From [Phialemoniopsis] sp. UDSM-2020 (Eukaryota; Ascomycota; Sordariomycetes; Thyridiales; Thyridiaceae), in the NCBI GenBank assembly GCA_018873225.1, contig JAEILZ010000008.1:1488001-1552000 (forward strand): a DNA stretch of 64,000 nt, written 5' to 3'. The first letter of the stretch is position 1, and every line of letters starts with the position of its first letter. Both the position numbers and the translations under genes were made by a program. The notes below the pieces were generated by a model, which was not told the origin of the DNA, ran no database searches, and worked only from the letters and a program-made list of their open reading frames with translations. This document shows, piece by piece, positions 1 through 12,700 of the stretch.

Positions 1-440
1 GGGGAGCAGTGTCAGTCTCCAGGGGCAGTCTGTAGGGTGCAGAGCACTGCATGAGGGAGGAGGGGAGTTTGTAGAGAGTCGACGTACTTGGCAGACAGGA
101 CATTTCCAAAGAAGACCTCTTCGACGTCCTCGGGCTTGATCTCGGGCACCCTCTCGACGGCAGCTACCAGAGCGTGTAAGTATTGCGACGTTCGCAGTTC
201 GGTAATGGGAGAGAATGCGTACCCTTGATGGCGTGGGAGCCAAGCTGCGTAGCACTGAGGCTAGATAGCGATCTGTATGGAATCGCAGAATGTTGTCAGT
301 CTTTCTATCGTGGGCTGCGACTTTTACACGGCGGATGGAGGGGCAATCCATCAATCAGGGGTCCCATGGACTCACCCCAGGAACGACCCCACGGGCGTTC
401 TGGCGACCGAGACGATGTAGACGGGAGGAAGGCCGGACAT
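1..440 (-). CDS. ERG10: acetyl-CoA C-acetyltransferase (cytosolic thiolase), 5' part
   Basis: Condenses two acetyl-CoA to acetoacetyl-CoA, the first step of the mevalonate/ergosterol pathway. Three exons read on the minus strand: 440-376 (starts MSGLPPVYIVSVARTPVGSF), 272-223 and 163-88. The spliced peptide carries the thiolase signatures VARTPVGSFLG, QLGSHAIK and PEIKPEDVEEVFFGNVLSA, followed by a split Asn codon. Junction phases (2, 1, 2) all close. There is no mitochondrial-type presequence before the thiolase core, which favours the cytosolic enzyme. The intron starting with GTACGT at 87 has no acceptor in the window that continues the expected NLGQ motif, so the rest of the gene, including the active-site Cys, lies off the left edge. 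Family assignment is secure; the choice of symbol over a mitochondrial paralogue is an inference. Confidence 0.88.
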
Positions 441-1082
441 TTTGGGGATTAAGATCGAATTGGTATCTTGGAACTATTGAATGGGAAGAAGGATCGAGAG
501 ATGTGCAAAGACAAAGGAGTAGGAGACAAATCACTGTAGTATCTTTTGCGCGGACTGAAAATGTTGGGGCAGCTCTTTGGAGGTAACTTTTCTCACCGCT
601 ATCGCACACACTGGCGGCGCAAAACCCCACCATCGAATGGGTGTGATGGGACGAGATGGGCAGTGCATGGTGTGTGCGTGGACACTGCAGGGGTATGTGT
701 ACGTTGCTTGTGTAGCGCAGCGAACCCGCTGAACTACCGCGGAGTTGCAGTGATCAATCAAATCAAATTGACTATTCTGGCTAGCCAGGAACGCAGCCAA
801 GCAACCCTGTGTCCTGTCGCTGGGCCAAGATGGCAATACCGGAGCCAGCAAGGAGAGGGGCAGTTCCACGCCCGACTCGCTCCGATCTTAGGCGGAGCGT
901 CACTTCACTAGGGGGCGCCATTCCGGTGGAGACGCCCGGCAGCATCCCGAGCGAGTATCCGTGCATACTCGCGCCGAGGTGGTTCGGCGGCTCGGGTGTG
1001 TCTTGAAGGGGTGAGTAAACACCTAGGTAGTTCTAGGTTGAGTAAATACCAAGGTAATTGTCAACGACACTAAAGCGTCTAA
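441..1082. other. intergenic: ERG10 5' flank and HET gene 3' flank
   Basis: No supportable gene. It contains the ERG10 upstream region. Near 1010-1060 there is an AT-richer stretch with CCTAGGTA-like words, a common intergenic flavour in these fungi. Small open frames here lack splice support and domain content. Confidence 0.6.
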
Positions 1083-3206
1083 TCAGAAGATGGAGACCTC
1101 TGCCCACCGGCCAAAGCAGTGGTGTCTGCTCTCGCTGGTCCTTTGGCAAGCAGGAGAAAAGAGGCACAATTCCCGAGAGTTCACGGCGCAAAGGCCGATC
1201 CGTCTGAAAGATTGGCGATGCGACCACCATTGCAGCCTTGATGGTTGTGTTTCCGTCAAGACCAAGCAATACTGCGCAAGTAGTTGGCTGTTGTACCCTC
1301 CTTCACAGAGTAAGAGACAGGCAACTTGACGCACTTCTTTCATTCTCTTTCCAGGGCGGACTATATCATCCATTTCCGTCTCCTCAAGGAGGGGACGGGG
1401 ATCAGCCAGGAATGTTGCTTTATAAAACGTCTGATCCCTGTAGTCTTTACCGCTGTCTTTCTCGATTGACAATGCGATCTTCTTTGCGTCGAATGTTGCA
1501 GGGAAGTCACCGTCCCTGCGTGGAGGCGGCCGTCTCCAAAAGTAAATATCTCCTTCGACCCTGAAAGCCTGGACGACAGGTCCACCTATGTCAAGTTGAC
1601 CGGTGAAACTGGAAAAATCAAAGTCGTTCCTTCTCGTGGCCGACAGGCTTCTGACGTCTGCTACCGGCTTCAATTGTTCAACCTTGAGATCAAGGTATCG
1701 CTGATGGGGATGCCACAGCCTGTATGATATTGGGCCATTCACGGATATCCAGGACCAGGACGGAGCTTCGATGGAGGGCCTGCATGGTTTGTAATCTGCC
1801 GGATTGACGAACCACATCAATGATCTAATGGCATCCCTCTCCCAGATGCCTAACACACAGGAGTCACCCAATATCATGCTCATCTGGCCCATCACGCCGC
1901 TGAGAGCGATATACCTGTCACTTCCATACGTCAACTTTCGTTTCGTGTACTCTTGGACGACCTTACGCCACAGCCAATAACCATTGGGAGGCGAAATCGA
2001 CGGTTCGGCGGTCGGATTATTGAGAAGAAGAGACTTCAGGGCACGATCGTCCGTGTCTCTAAAGCCAGGAGAGAAGTCTCCGAGTATACCGCATGGGCGG
2101 CGGCCGGATGCCGAATGGTGCAGGCAATCCCAGAAGATGTCCTTGTTAGTAATACTGACGAGTCTTCTCGACAAGACCTTTTCTTGAAATGCCCAGCCCC
2201 TCTCATCGAGCTCGCCGTTTTCCCTGGCATGGAAGTTATCGGTGTCGGATAACAACTGGTATACCTTTTCAAGGTCATGCCAGGATGATGGCCGTAGAGT
2301 TTTCTGTACACCATCTCGACATTCAACGAACCTTTCGGATTGCGAGAGAAATGGCCGAAGACGACCTGCTTTTTCGAGTCTCGTCCCATCAATGAACGCG
2401 ACGGTAAAGGCGGCGTTCATGTATATCGACGCCATCTTCTGAGCCTCGTCATGCCAATCGCCCCCCGGGCCTTGCGCAATGCACTTCTTCGATGTTAATT
2501 ATAATGTGCAACCCATGATGTTCGACCGGTGCTTACCAAGGCATCCACCCAGACGTAGCGAATTCCAATGGACTTTGCACTGCACACGTCTAGGATTGAA
2601 CCAGGCAGATTCTCAGTGGTAATCTCGATGCAGGACGCCCCGGCATCCCGCTCTGTAAGAAACGCGTATTTCTCACCGCCTACTTTCCAGCGATAGCTGA
2701 GGGCGCAGTACAGCGGTTGCTGCTGCTTAAGTTGAACTATCTTGAGAATGGAGCTCTGTGGGAAGTCAAGCTGATATTCGACGAGATCCACGAGTCTTCG
2801 CGGCCAGGGGGAGGCGGCCTGACCGGGTCCGGTGATTTGAGAGCACCCAGGATGACTTTGATGGCATCGGTACAGCCAGGACGCCACTAGAACTGCTGCC
2901 GCGCCGATGCCATTGTCCTGATCATCCCAGTATGCTCGAGACTGGTAGACAGTCTCGGTCTCGGCTATGTGTGATTCCAGTCAGCGAATGCTGGCAAAAC
3001 TATCACGAGGCAGTTCTAGGCTGACCTTCTAGGTCTTCAGGGATAAGGTAGTCCTTCAGGATGCCCCCCTTCTGAGACAACAGGTTCAGATGCGTATCGG
3101 TTGGTTTGTTATTTGTAGAGGTTTGTCCGAGTCGAATGCGACGCAGCTGCTCAAGCCATGAATCGAAATCCGGACCAGGAGGGAGGAGTGCTGGGGTCGA
3201 GGTCAT
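1083..3206 (-). CDS. HET-domain protein (heterokaryon incompatibility family)
   Basis: Model of 669 aa in three exons: 3206-3026, 2964-2537, 2483-1083. The two introns are 61 and 53 nt and the total length is divisible by three. The HET core is clear: LYCALSYRW at about residues 145-153 and RYVWVDALCIAQ at about 196-207, the second motif being completed only after splicing. It is followed by DEAQKMASIYMNAAFTV and the usual LDERGWAFQEKVLS element further on. HET domains act in fungal allorecognition and programmed cell death; here the domain stands alone, with no NACHT/ankyrin/WD region. Start chosen: ATG at 3206; an in-frame GTG upstream is disregarded. The first donor (GTCAGC) is weak. The long C-terminal region (about 400 aa) is not recognisable beyond this family. 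A divergent promoter is shared with SNU114. Confidence 0.85.
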
Positions 3207-3933
3207 CTCGCAATCAGACAAAATATTCACTCATAAGATCGCGTCACTTAACCGTCTGAAGTCCTCTGCATGGATATACATGGTTATAGATTTCAAAAGG
3301 AATTCCAGCTGTGAGCAGGACGCACTTCTCAATATCGATGGGCTGCCTTGTAGGCAGATTTGCAGCCCACCATCAGGACTTGAGGAGATGATAGGCTCAA
3401 TGAAGCACCCTTGCTTGGCCCTGCGAGCTTCTTCATCGCATGTGCCTGCGTGGCAGGTTCTCCAGTCTTAAGGCATGGTTATGGAAGCTGACAAGTCAGA
3501 GCTGCAGCACACTATGTTGCGCTAAAAGAGTCAACGATTTAGCAAGACAAGATGAAGACGACGCCAAGAACTAATTCTAGAATCTGTATTAAAGGTGCTT
3601 CTAAGATTATAGGTCGAGCAGCTGCAAAATACTCTTCATAGTGTGACCAGGATAAAAAGGACTATGTCGATGTACCCAAGGTATGTAGTCGAAGCAAGCA
3701 TCACCTCGGAACTTCACTTTGGAGGTTTATGTGGTACTGAGAGGAGTCCATTAGTTAGCACTTGAGCCAACCACCAAAAAACTCCATCTTCGGCTGGCCA
3801 GCACTAGCACACGTGATGATAACAGCCTTGTAACAAAATTTCCCAGAACAGCATCATCGCTCGCGACAGCTTCTACCGGTCCCGCCAAACACTGAGGAGC
3901 AGTTCAATTCTTGCGAAACCGCTGTCGCCAATC
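3207..3933. promoter_or_regulatory. divergent intergenic region between HET gene and SNU114
   Basis: 727 bp head-to-head spacer that must hold both promoters. No coding or RNA gene is visible. No specific factor site can be supported by eye. Confidence 0.5.
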
Positions 3934-6900
3934 ATGGATGACCTCTATGACGAGTAAGAATCGACCACGCGACTCTCCATTGCATGCCCATAGCACTGAC
4001 AGTCCTCGCAGGTTCGGTAACTTTATCGGGGAGGAGGCCGAAGCTTCTGAGGAAGAGTCCGAGCGCGGCATTGACGCCGGGAACTACGTCTACGATGATG
4101 ACTATCCCGAGGAGGCTCCCGAGGTGACGGGACAGGAGCTAATGGAAGTCGACGGTACGTCTAAAATTCTACGCGTTGCGACCCTAGAGGCGCGTCCCGA
4201 GCCTGACTGACCTCTTGTACCAGATGACGGCCCCTCAAATGCCGTGGTCCTCCACGAGGACAAGCAATACTACCCGACAGCACAGCAGGTGTACGGCCAA
4301 GATGTCGAGACGATGGTGCAAGAGGAGGACGCGCAACCCCTGACAGAGCCCATCGTTGCCCCGGTCGAGCAGAAGAAGTACACAATCGAGGAGGCCGATC
4401 TGCCACCGGTATTCTACGAGCGCGGCTTCATGGCTGATCTCCTCAACTACCCCGAACAAATACGCAACATCGCTTTTGCCGGCAATCTACACCATGGCAA
4501 GACGGCGTTCATGGATATGCTGGTCCTCGAAACCCACGACATCAGCCCCCAGCTCGAGAAGCGGACGGGAAAGAACCGGGAGGAACAGCTGAGGTACACC
4601 GATGTCCATCTCCTCGAGCGCGAGCGAGGACTTTCGATCAAATCTGCGCCCATGAGCCTTGTCCTCCCGAGCACAAAGGGCAAGTCCCACCTCTTCAACA
4701 TCCTAGATACCCCTGGCCATGTCAACTTTGTGGACGAGGTTGCCGCTGGTCTTCGCCTGGTTGATGGTATTTGCCTCGTGGTGGACGTCGTGGAGGGAGT
4801 GCAGGTCAACACGGAGCAGATCATCAAGCACGCAGTGCGTGAGGATATCCCAATGACCTTGATCATCAACAAGTTGGACCGCCTGATTGTCGAGCTCAAA
4901 CTGCCGCCGAACGATGCTTATTTCAAGCTAAAGCATGCTATCGAGGAGGTCAACACGGTCATCACAGAGGCGCTGCCAGCAAAGGCAGAACAGAATCGGT
5001 TGAGTCCCGAGAAGGGCAACGTGCTATTCGCCTGCACCGACATGGGCTGGTGTTTCACCCTGCAGTCCTTTGCCAAGATGTATTCTGAGAGCTTCGGCGG
5101 CGTCAATACGGAAGAGTTCGCTCGAAGACTGTGGGGAGATGTCTACTTTAACCCCAAGAAGCGCTCCTTCACGAGGAAAGCGGTCGAGGAAGGTGCCCGG
5201 CGCTCCTTTGTCACCTTCGTCATGGAGCCGATCTACAAGCTCTACTCTCACACCATCAGCGAGAGCACTGAGGACCTCAAAAAGACGCTCGCGAGCTTGG
5301 GCATTGCTCTGAAGCCTTCCCAATACAAAGCCGATCCCAAGGTGGTTCTGAAGCTCGTTTGCGAGCAATTCTTCGGTCCCTCGACTGGGTTCGTGGATAT
5401 GGTAGTTGCACACATCCCCTCGCCCGTCGAGGCTGCTGAGCGCCACCTGCAAAAGAATTACACAGGCCCGCTCGATACGAAGGTGGCCGAGTCAATGAAG
5501 GCCTGTGATCACGACGGACCTCTGGTCATCCAGGTCACCAAGCTGTACAACACGGCGGATGCCAAGAACTTCTACTCCTTTGGGCGTGTGATGAGCGGCA
5601 CTGCCAAGGCAGGCGCCGAGGTTCGTGTGTTAGGTGAGGGTTATTCCATCGACGACGATGAAGACATGGCCATCGCGACTATATCAGAGTTGTGGATAGC
5701 CGAGACCAGGTACAACATCCCGACAGATGGTGTTCCGGCGGGCAACTGGGTACTATTGGGCGGCGTCGACAACTCTATTGTCAAGTCGGCTACGATAGTA
5801 CAGAAGAAGTTCGAAGATGACGAGGATGCGTACATCTTCAAGCCCGTCGCGCACTTTACCGAGTCTGTCTTCAAGGTGGCGGTGGAACCAATCAACCCTT
5901 CCGAGCTGCCGAAGATGTTGGATGGCATAAGGAAAATCAACAAGAGCTATCCCCTCATCACCACCAAGGTTGAGGAGTCTGGCGAACACATTATTCTGGG
6001 AACCGGCGAGCTTTACATGGATTGCGTCTTGCACGACCTGCGTCGCCTCTACGCAGACATGGAAATCAAGGTGTCGGACCCAGTAACGAGGTTTTGCGAG
6101 ACCGTCGTGGAGGAGTCGGCAACGAAATGCTATGCAATTACGCCCAACAAGAAGAACAGGATCACGATGGTTGCAGAGCCGCTGGAGGATGGCATTGCGA
6201 GGGACATTGAGACGGGGGCTGTCAAGATCCGGGACCCAGTGCGGCAAACGGCCAAGTTCTTCCAGGACAAGTATTCTTGGGATCTTCTCGCTGCGAGGAG
6301 TATCTGGGCATTTGGTCCGGAAGAGATGGGACCGAATATTCTGCAAGACGATACTCTTCCTGGAGAGGTAAGCTTTCAACAACGCTGGATGTCCCCATGC
6401 GCCATCAATGGCGTGGGTGGTGGCATTTTCCCATTCGGGCCGTCGCTGACATGATCTACAGGTCGACAAAAAGCTGCTCAATACTGTCAAGGAATCGATT
6501 CGCCAAGGATTTAGCTGGGCTGCCAGGGAAGGACCGTTATGTGAGGAGCGTAAGTGTTACCCAACCCCTCTGCTACCAATCGTATCATACCTCTCCCACC
6601 TCCCAAAGGGCGCCTGGGGTCTCTGCCGCTCTCCCATTACCAAGCTGTCGACCTGAATCCTAGTTTAGCGACAGGCAGCTTATCTATGGGAGAGCGGCCG
6701 GATCCCCGATGGATCCCCAATACCGTTGCAGGGGTCCTGCAGGGATTCGAGCCAGGGTGCCATAGACTTGCCACAGTAGCTGACCAAGGATTGGCTGAAC
6801 ACACACGTCGTCGTGTTCGGCTTCGAATCTTTACACTACTGGCTTGTGACTAGCAACTACCATGCTATGAGTGCCTTGAGGCACTGCTAGCCATGGTAGG

Positions 6901-7564
6901 CTGTCGTGTCCCCTGCTCCTGAGCCCTTGTGCCTCTCATAGCAGCAATTGCCCCTGTGTGGACCCATATCGTATATTAGCTAACACGATTCTTGGCAGCC
7001 ATCCGCAACACCAAGTTCCGGATCATGGATGTCTCTCTGGCATCGGAAGCCATCTCTCGCGGCGGCGGTCAGATCATCCCCACATCCCGCCGTGCCTGCT
7101 ATTCGTCCTTCTTGATGGCCTCCCCGCGGCTCATGGAGCCCGTGTACGCGGTCTCCATGACAGGTCCTCAGGACTCCGTCGCCCAGGTGTACAACACCCT
7201 CGCCCGGCGACGCGGCCACGTGCTTCAGGACGGCCCCATTGCGGGTACTCCGCTCTCCCGTGTCAATGGCCTCGTCCCCGTCATCGACTCCTTCGGCTTT
7301 GAGACGGAGCTGCGTATCATGACCAAGGGCCAGGCCAACGTCAGCCTCGTTTTTGACCGCTGGAACATTGTTCCCGGCGACCCGCTCGACCGGGAGATTG
7401 TTCTGCGGCCTCTGCAGCCGGCGAGCGCGCAGGCGACGGCGCGCGACTTTGTGCTCAAGACGAGAAGGAGGAAGGGTCTGAGCGAGGATGTCACCGTGGC
7501 CAAGTTCTTGGAGCCTGAGTTCTATAGTGAGCTGATCAGCAGCGGTGCGCTAGGTGAGCCTTGA
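3934..7564 (+). CDS. SNU114: U5 snRNP GTPase Snu114 (EFTUD2 / 116 kDa subunit)
   Basis: EF-2-like GTPase of the U5 snRNP and tri-snRNP; it controls Brr2-driven U4/U6 unwinding and spliceosome disassembly in the nucleus. Five exons: 3934-3953, 4012-4154, 4224-6367, 6462-6549, 6999-7564, giving 986 aa, close to the usual 950-1000. The acidic N-terminus starts [15 protein letters not shown] and continues with a DDDYPEE stretch. GTPase motifs are visible: [11 protein letters not shown] (P-loop), DTPGHVNF (G3), NKLDRL (G4). EF-2 domains III-V follow, with [12 protein letters not shown] and [13 protein letters not shown] near the C-terminus. Four introns are found; three are ordinary (58, 69 and 94 nt) but the fourth, 6550-6998, is 449 nt and carries strong inverted repeats (see separate entry). 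Confidence 0.96.
6550..6998 (+). other. long structured intron 4 of SNU114; possible intronic RNA
   Basis: Donor GTAAGT, branch-like GCTAACAC near 6980, acceptor CAG at 6996-6998. Inside are a perfect 13-bp inverted repeat (6625-6637 with 6686-6698) enclosing a second 6-bp pairing (6645-6650 with 6669-6674); a small palindrome of the form TGCAGG-GGT-CCTGCA near 6728-6742; and an imperfect hairpin of about 19 bp with a TTGA loop at 6857-6899. Such structure is absent from the other introns in the window. It could be an intron-hosted snoRNA-like RNA, a structure affecting splicing of its own host, or a decayed mobile element. The pairings are seen; the function is not. Confidence 0.35.
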
Positions 7565-9035
7565 GTGGGCATGACCTAGTGCCCGAAACTACGCGTATAC
7601 GGGCGCACAACTTGTATTCTGTAGGGGATTAGATGGAAGCACTTTTCTAGATCAGGAGTTTATCGGCGCCTACGGGAAAGGGAGTCGCATGTTGCTGTCT
7701 ACAACAACAATGGAATACTACAAAAGCATTACGAAGTAGGTAGATCACAAAAGACCAAGGAGGGTCGCTCACTTGAGCCCCTGGAGTGCAAATCCAGCCG
7801 TCAACACAGCATCCAAGGACGAGACATGGTTCATCGCCCTACGGAAGATCCAACAGCGAGCTCGTGGGCAAGCCGTGATCAAAAGAGCGTCCGTGCTGTA
7901 GCATCCCGTGCCACGCGCCAAGCAGGGCTGCCACAAGGAACCAGCGCGGCGGCTGCTGGGATTACCACGCTACCCGTCCCTGTTTTTCTCGTCCTTCTTT
8001 TTTCTTCCTCTTGCTCTTTCCAGCCTTCTTCTCTCTCCTCCCTTGTCGATGGATCCACCCGCGGATGTCACGTCAACTGCCACGGTGCTCTGCGTGGGAT
8101 GGGGACCGTGCGTTGCATTCGGTGATCCTTTCGGGAATCTTTGCACGGCGCCAGAGGATGTAGCGCGAGGCAGGCAGTCACTGCTTGGGGGCCCTTTTTC
8201 ACTGGCTTGATCTCACAGGATTCGACTTTGGACTTGTAAGGGTATGCATCCATCGAATTTTGGCGGCCGCTTGTATGGTTTCTTCTTGACTTGCAGACTA
8301 TCTGGGACAAAAGGCAACGCCATCAACAGAACGTAGCAGTTCAGGTAGTAGCCATTAAATGCAGGTAGCTTTTGAGTCCCGAAAAGGCAATGAGATCGTG
8401 AGAAACTAGGACCGAAAGAGACACGGAAACAAAGTTTGGAAGCCCCCCAACGATGGTTATTATAGACAGTGAAAGTATAACGCATGTGAGCTTGGGGTGG
8501 ATCAGAGGGCTTTTGGTGTAGTGTGATTACCACCGGTATGGCAGCTGCTTATGTATGTAAGCGCTGTGGCATATGCACATCTCAGGGAACCGAGAAGATG
8601 ACTGGTAAGGCTTTGATTTCGCAATGGCTCTTTCACAGGTTCTATGCAAGGCAGGCAGGCATCCAGCCACTCTAAATACTGCAGGTTCTGGCTTGCAGGA
8701 TGTATGGCTTGACAGTCCAAGGTCCGGCATGTCAAGGACTGCATGGGCTGTTACCCCAACACCCGCTTCTCGTTGCTCTTTCCTTGGCATAATCGTCAAG
8801 TCGTAGCGAGCGGGCTGGTCAAGTGCCGCTCTTCGAGAAGTCAGCAGCAGAGCAGGCGACCAACTGCAGGGCGAGCATATCGCTCATGCTGGGTCCACGC
8901 ATCGTCCGGCGTCGTCAATCCCACGTGTCCGGGCCTCCAACGCGGCCCTTCCCCCCACGCGGAACCTGCAATGAACCACCACCACCACGTCGTAGGGGAT
9001 CTCAGTAACGGTAAACTCGGCACCGATTCACACGC
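7565..9035. other. intergenic between convergent SNU114 and CIA2
   Basis: About 1.5 kb between two convergent genes. It has a T/C-rich tract near 7978-8045. The open frames in all six readings are short, lack matched splice sites and show no recognisable domain. I see no gene. Confidence 0.55.
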
Positions 9036-9719
9036 TCACTTGCATGTCTCGAGCATCTTCTCGAGCACGCCCTTGAGCGTGTCGTTCTCAAGGGCGGCGG
9101 CGACGCGCTCCTTGTCCGAGAGCTGCTTGGTGACCTGGTCGTCCTGCTTGTGCGTGCCCTCCTTGACGCGGATGTCGACGCGGTAGTTGGGCGGCAGGGC
9201 GGCCTCGAGGCGCACGCGCACGGCGAGGCCGATCACCGTCGCCAGCGAGCAGTGGTCGACGGTCGGCTCGAGGTCGACGAGGACCTGCGTCAGGGTGTCC
9301 GGGTCCCAGGACGACGACGCGCTGTGTGGCGGGGGGCTGATGTGGATGTCCTCCAGCTTGACAACGGAGAATTGGCCCAGCGTCGCCGGGTGCTCCGGGT
9401 CTGAGATGGTGGAGATGAGGTCTACATGTCTGCGTTAGCCCGTATGCGTTGTCGTACAGAGTCGCTGGGACATACCGTAAATTTCTTGCTCATCGATAGG
9501 CTCCTCGGTGAGGTCGCTCTCCCCCTCGTCCTCGTCTGACGGCCACGAGGACATGGAGAGGTCCAGCGGCGCAGAAGAGTGCTTCAGCGACAGGATGTGG
9601 TCGAACCTTGTCTCGGGGCCATTGCTACCGCCAGTCGCCCTCTTCCGTTGACGGCTTGGCAGCTGGTCAAGGCTTAAGAGGGTAGGGTTGGCGTTATCCA
9701 GTGCCGGGCCACCGTCCAT
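9036..9719 (-). CDS. CIA2: MIP18-family cytosolic iron-sulfur assembly protein Cia2
   Basis: Part of the CIA targeting complex that hands Fe-S clusters to nuclear and cytosolic apoproteins such as DNA polymerases and Rad3. Two exons, 9719-9476 and 9421-9036, joined across a 54-nt intron (GTATGT..TAG) whose phase restores an Asp; 209 aa. After an acidic, low-complexity N-terminus (about residues 1-75) comes the MIP18 fold: EPIDEQEIYDLI, SDPEHPATL, then DHCSLATVIGLAVR, with the conserved reactive Cys at about residue 139. The C-terminus, ENDTLKGVLEKMLETCK, is typical of the family. Start: ATG at 9719, the only one upstream of the conserved region. Confidence 0.94.
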
Positions 9720-12700
9720 TGTGATATGCGAAAAGTGAGATGCACGATTTTGGTGGCGACCGGGTCTATGGGCCTGCCGTCAAATAGATGGCTTGGAAGA
9801 GGTTGAATGAGTCTCCTTGTGTCAGATACTCTGTAACTCTTTTGAAATCCCTTTTAGTTGTCTGATTTCACGAATGTTAAGTGCAGCCTCTCAAGCTTGC
9901 TCGCCACTGCACTCACTTATTTGGTGCTTAGAAATGGTTGCCGACTCCGGCCGGTCTGGACTGCCAGCTGGTCCCGGAAAAGCTGGCAGCTGGCAGCCCA
10001 GTTCTGCGGCACTGGTTCGCGGTAAAACCTACCCCAACTGCCATCAGGATCTGCCAATATGTTGATCTTGGGCGATCCTAGGGCAAGCTCGAGACCTTTA
10101 ACCGCACCAGTCAAAGGGGTGGCAGGAAGGTTGACGATTTTGAATAAATTTCTACCTAAATTACTAACAAACTGAATGACCCATATGCGCCTAGGTTGTG
10201 GGATAACCCTGGGTAATTCGTTACTAATTGAGGTACATCGAGAAGGCAGACCGTTGGCCAGGAAAGAGTAAGGGCTAATACAAACACTGTGATGTGCAAA
10301 TTGTGTGTTTCGTTCAATTTTCCCTTCTTACAATCAGAACGACAAGTTCTCTGAGAGAGTCCCCAGCATCATGCAAATCTGTTAAAACAAACAGATGATC
10401 ACGCGGTCAAACCTTGTCAATGCCGTACCGACAGCAAGGCTAGGCTATCCACGGAGAGGGCGTCTGCTCTCTTCCAACACCAGCCCAGGAGGTACGTCGA
10501 GGTACTTGGGCTGCCTCAAGCTCTCAAGTACCGCGCGAGTTTTGGTGGGGACTAATTGTTTTGGCGTCGCTGCGATGCTTCATGCTTAATCATACCTATG
10601 ATTGCAGGAAGTTGCGGGATGCTGACGAGGAGGAGCACTGGCTGGCAGACGGGCAACGACTGGGCAAAGGAGATGCATGTAAAATTGGCGCTCCCGCACT
10701 GACGCTAGGGGTTAAACTTCGATGATCTACGCCAGCGGTGATCGCCCTTTCGTCACCTCTTGTGCTCCCTGCCGCCGTTGCAGGTCTAGATTGTCGACGG
10801 CGCTGCGCCCAACCCACGCCATGCCATTGGGGTTGGCGTCATTGTGAGAACTGCCGAGGCTTGTTTTGCAAACACACTTACACCTCATGTCATGTCAAAC
10901 CTCGAGGCCTGAACTGTCACCACTCTTGAGGCTGCTTGTCCACCCACCAAATGGCTTGTTCCGTGTCCCGAGTCGAGCTTGGGGATGGCCAAGGTCAGCC
11001 CGCGAGAGACTTTCTAGAAAGCCTGGAATAGAAGGGCCAATTTTAGAACAGCCGCGCAAGTTGCCCCAATTTCAATTTCCAGGCCGTTTCTAGTGTCTTT
11101 CCAGAACGGAGATCACCACTTTGCGCCATGTTCCTTGGTCTTCATTTGCGAAGTCGTCAATATTCATGCGGGTGATGGACAGGGGTGATTCAGTCCAATT
11201 CGGGACTGGCAAAGGTGAGAGGTTGTTTTCTCTCACTCCCACCAAAGCAGTCTCCATTACAGGCTCCGCGCGCATGCATACAAGTTCATAGATAAGCCCT
11301 ACCCGAATCGCTCCCACGCAAGGCCCGTCCCATTCATGCAGGGCAGAGCATGGCATGGCATGGCGCTCAGCTATGACTGGTCCTCGACGAAAGAGGGAGG
11401 AAGATTATGCTGGGGCAGCCCGGCTGGTCAGGACCTGAACCAGCAAACCAAGCAAGCCAGGAACCCGTCCGGCCGGCAGTGCGTGAGGGTGGTTACCAAC
11501 GGGGAGGTCCTTCATCGGGCAGACCTACTCGAAAGGGCTAGGAACACGGCGGCGGAAGCGCCGGCGGATCTGGATCGCCCTCGCACGTCGCGGCCTAGCG
11601 CCTGATGGACGCAACAAGCCTGGTGACGGCAGTTCAGGAGGCTGTTACAAGCTGCCAAACAATTGAGGATGTGGCAGAACGGATCCTTGGGTCCTCAACT
11701 TTGGGCGCAGCGAAACGTGCATTGCCGCGCGAGCCTGGGGAAAGCTTACGAGATTGGCAAGATATGCGCTGTGCTGCATGAATCAGCCCAGGTCAATTAC
11801 CGAGTACCCAGTAAAACAACCTTGGCAGGTTCAATTTCAACTGAGGTTGTTGTGATAAGCAGGCTCGGCAATGACTTAGAAAAATACAGTTCATCAAGGC
11901 GACCGTTTCAGCCAGACTTTGTCCGCCCCGGAAATTTAGGGGACGGTCGGTCGTGTTGCAAGTGCCGTGCAGGCATGAGCATCGTGAGGAGTGTCAAGTC
12001 TAAAAGCAAGGCGTTGCTGGTGGCCGCGCGCGTAAAGGGCTCTCAGCTGGTCGATAAGGACGACGCTTGATCTCGGGGAACGATCGTTCGGATCGCGAGA
12101 CGAGACAGATGTTGGCCGTGGCTCTCGCGTTTGGCAGAGACTGAGTGCGAGGCTTGATCGAATGTGGAAGAGCTGGGGAGATTAGCTAAATTACCCCGCG
12201 AGTCCGGCCCAACCGTTGGTGTTGGCATGTGATAGTACACCAAAGTTGGCCCTGCCAGGCTGCTGGGCAGGAAGGACCTTGCTCCATGTCCACACGTGGG
12301 CTTGGCCGCCCAGCACCTCAATTGCGACCATCGCGATAGTTACTCGCGAACAAAACCACACCTTCTAGCTATTATTGCCGGGTCGCTGTAAACTTGTCTG
12401 ATGAGAGTACTATCATCCTAAGGTGGAGCTTGACCCCGAAAGAAGTCTGAGCTCTAAATCTCGTACCCACCGCAGAAGAGAAAAAAAACTCACTGGTCAC
12501 AGAGAAAAGCCGTGACGGGCTGCCATCATGGCACAGAAGCCACCCCGACTTGGAAGAACATGCACTCCACAAGGGTTCTGCACCCCTCCTTGTCTCTTCC
12601 CTGTCTGCCCCTGCTGTCGTCTCCAGCGTCTCCATTCCCAATCTTGGCTCGTTCCTCGCGGCTTCTGCTAATGATGCGCCTAGGACGGGCTCCCGAGAAA

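Noticed and set aside
6741..6838. tRNA-like B-box words (ATTCGAGCC, TTCGAATC) in the SNU114 intron
   Set aside because: No matching A-box or cloverleaf can be folded around them.
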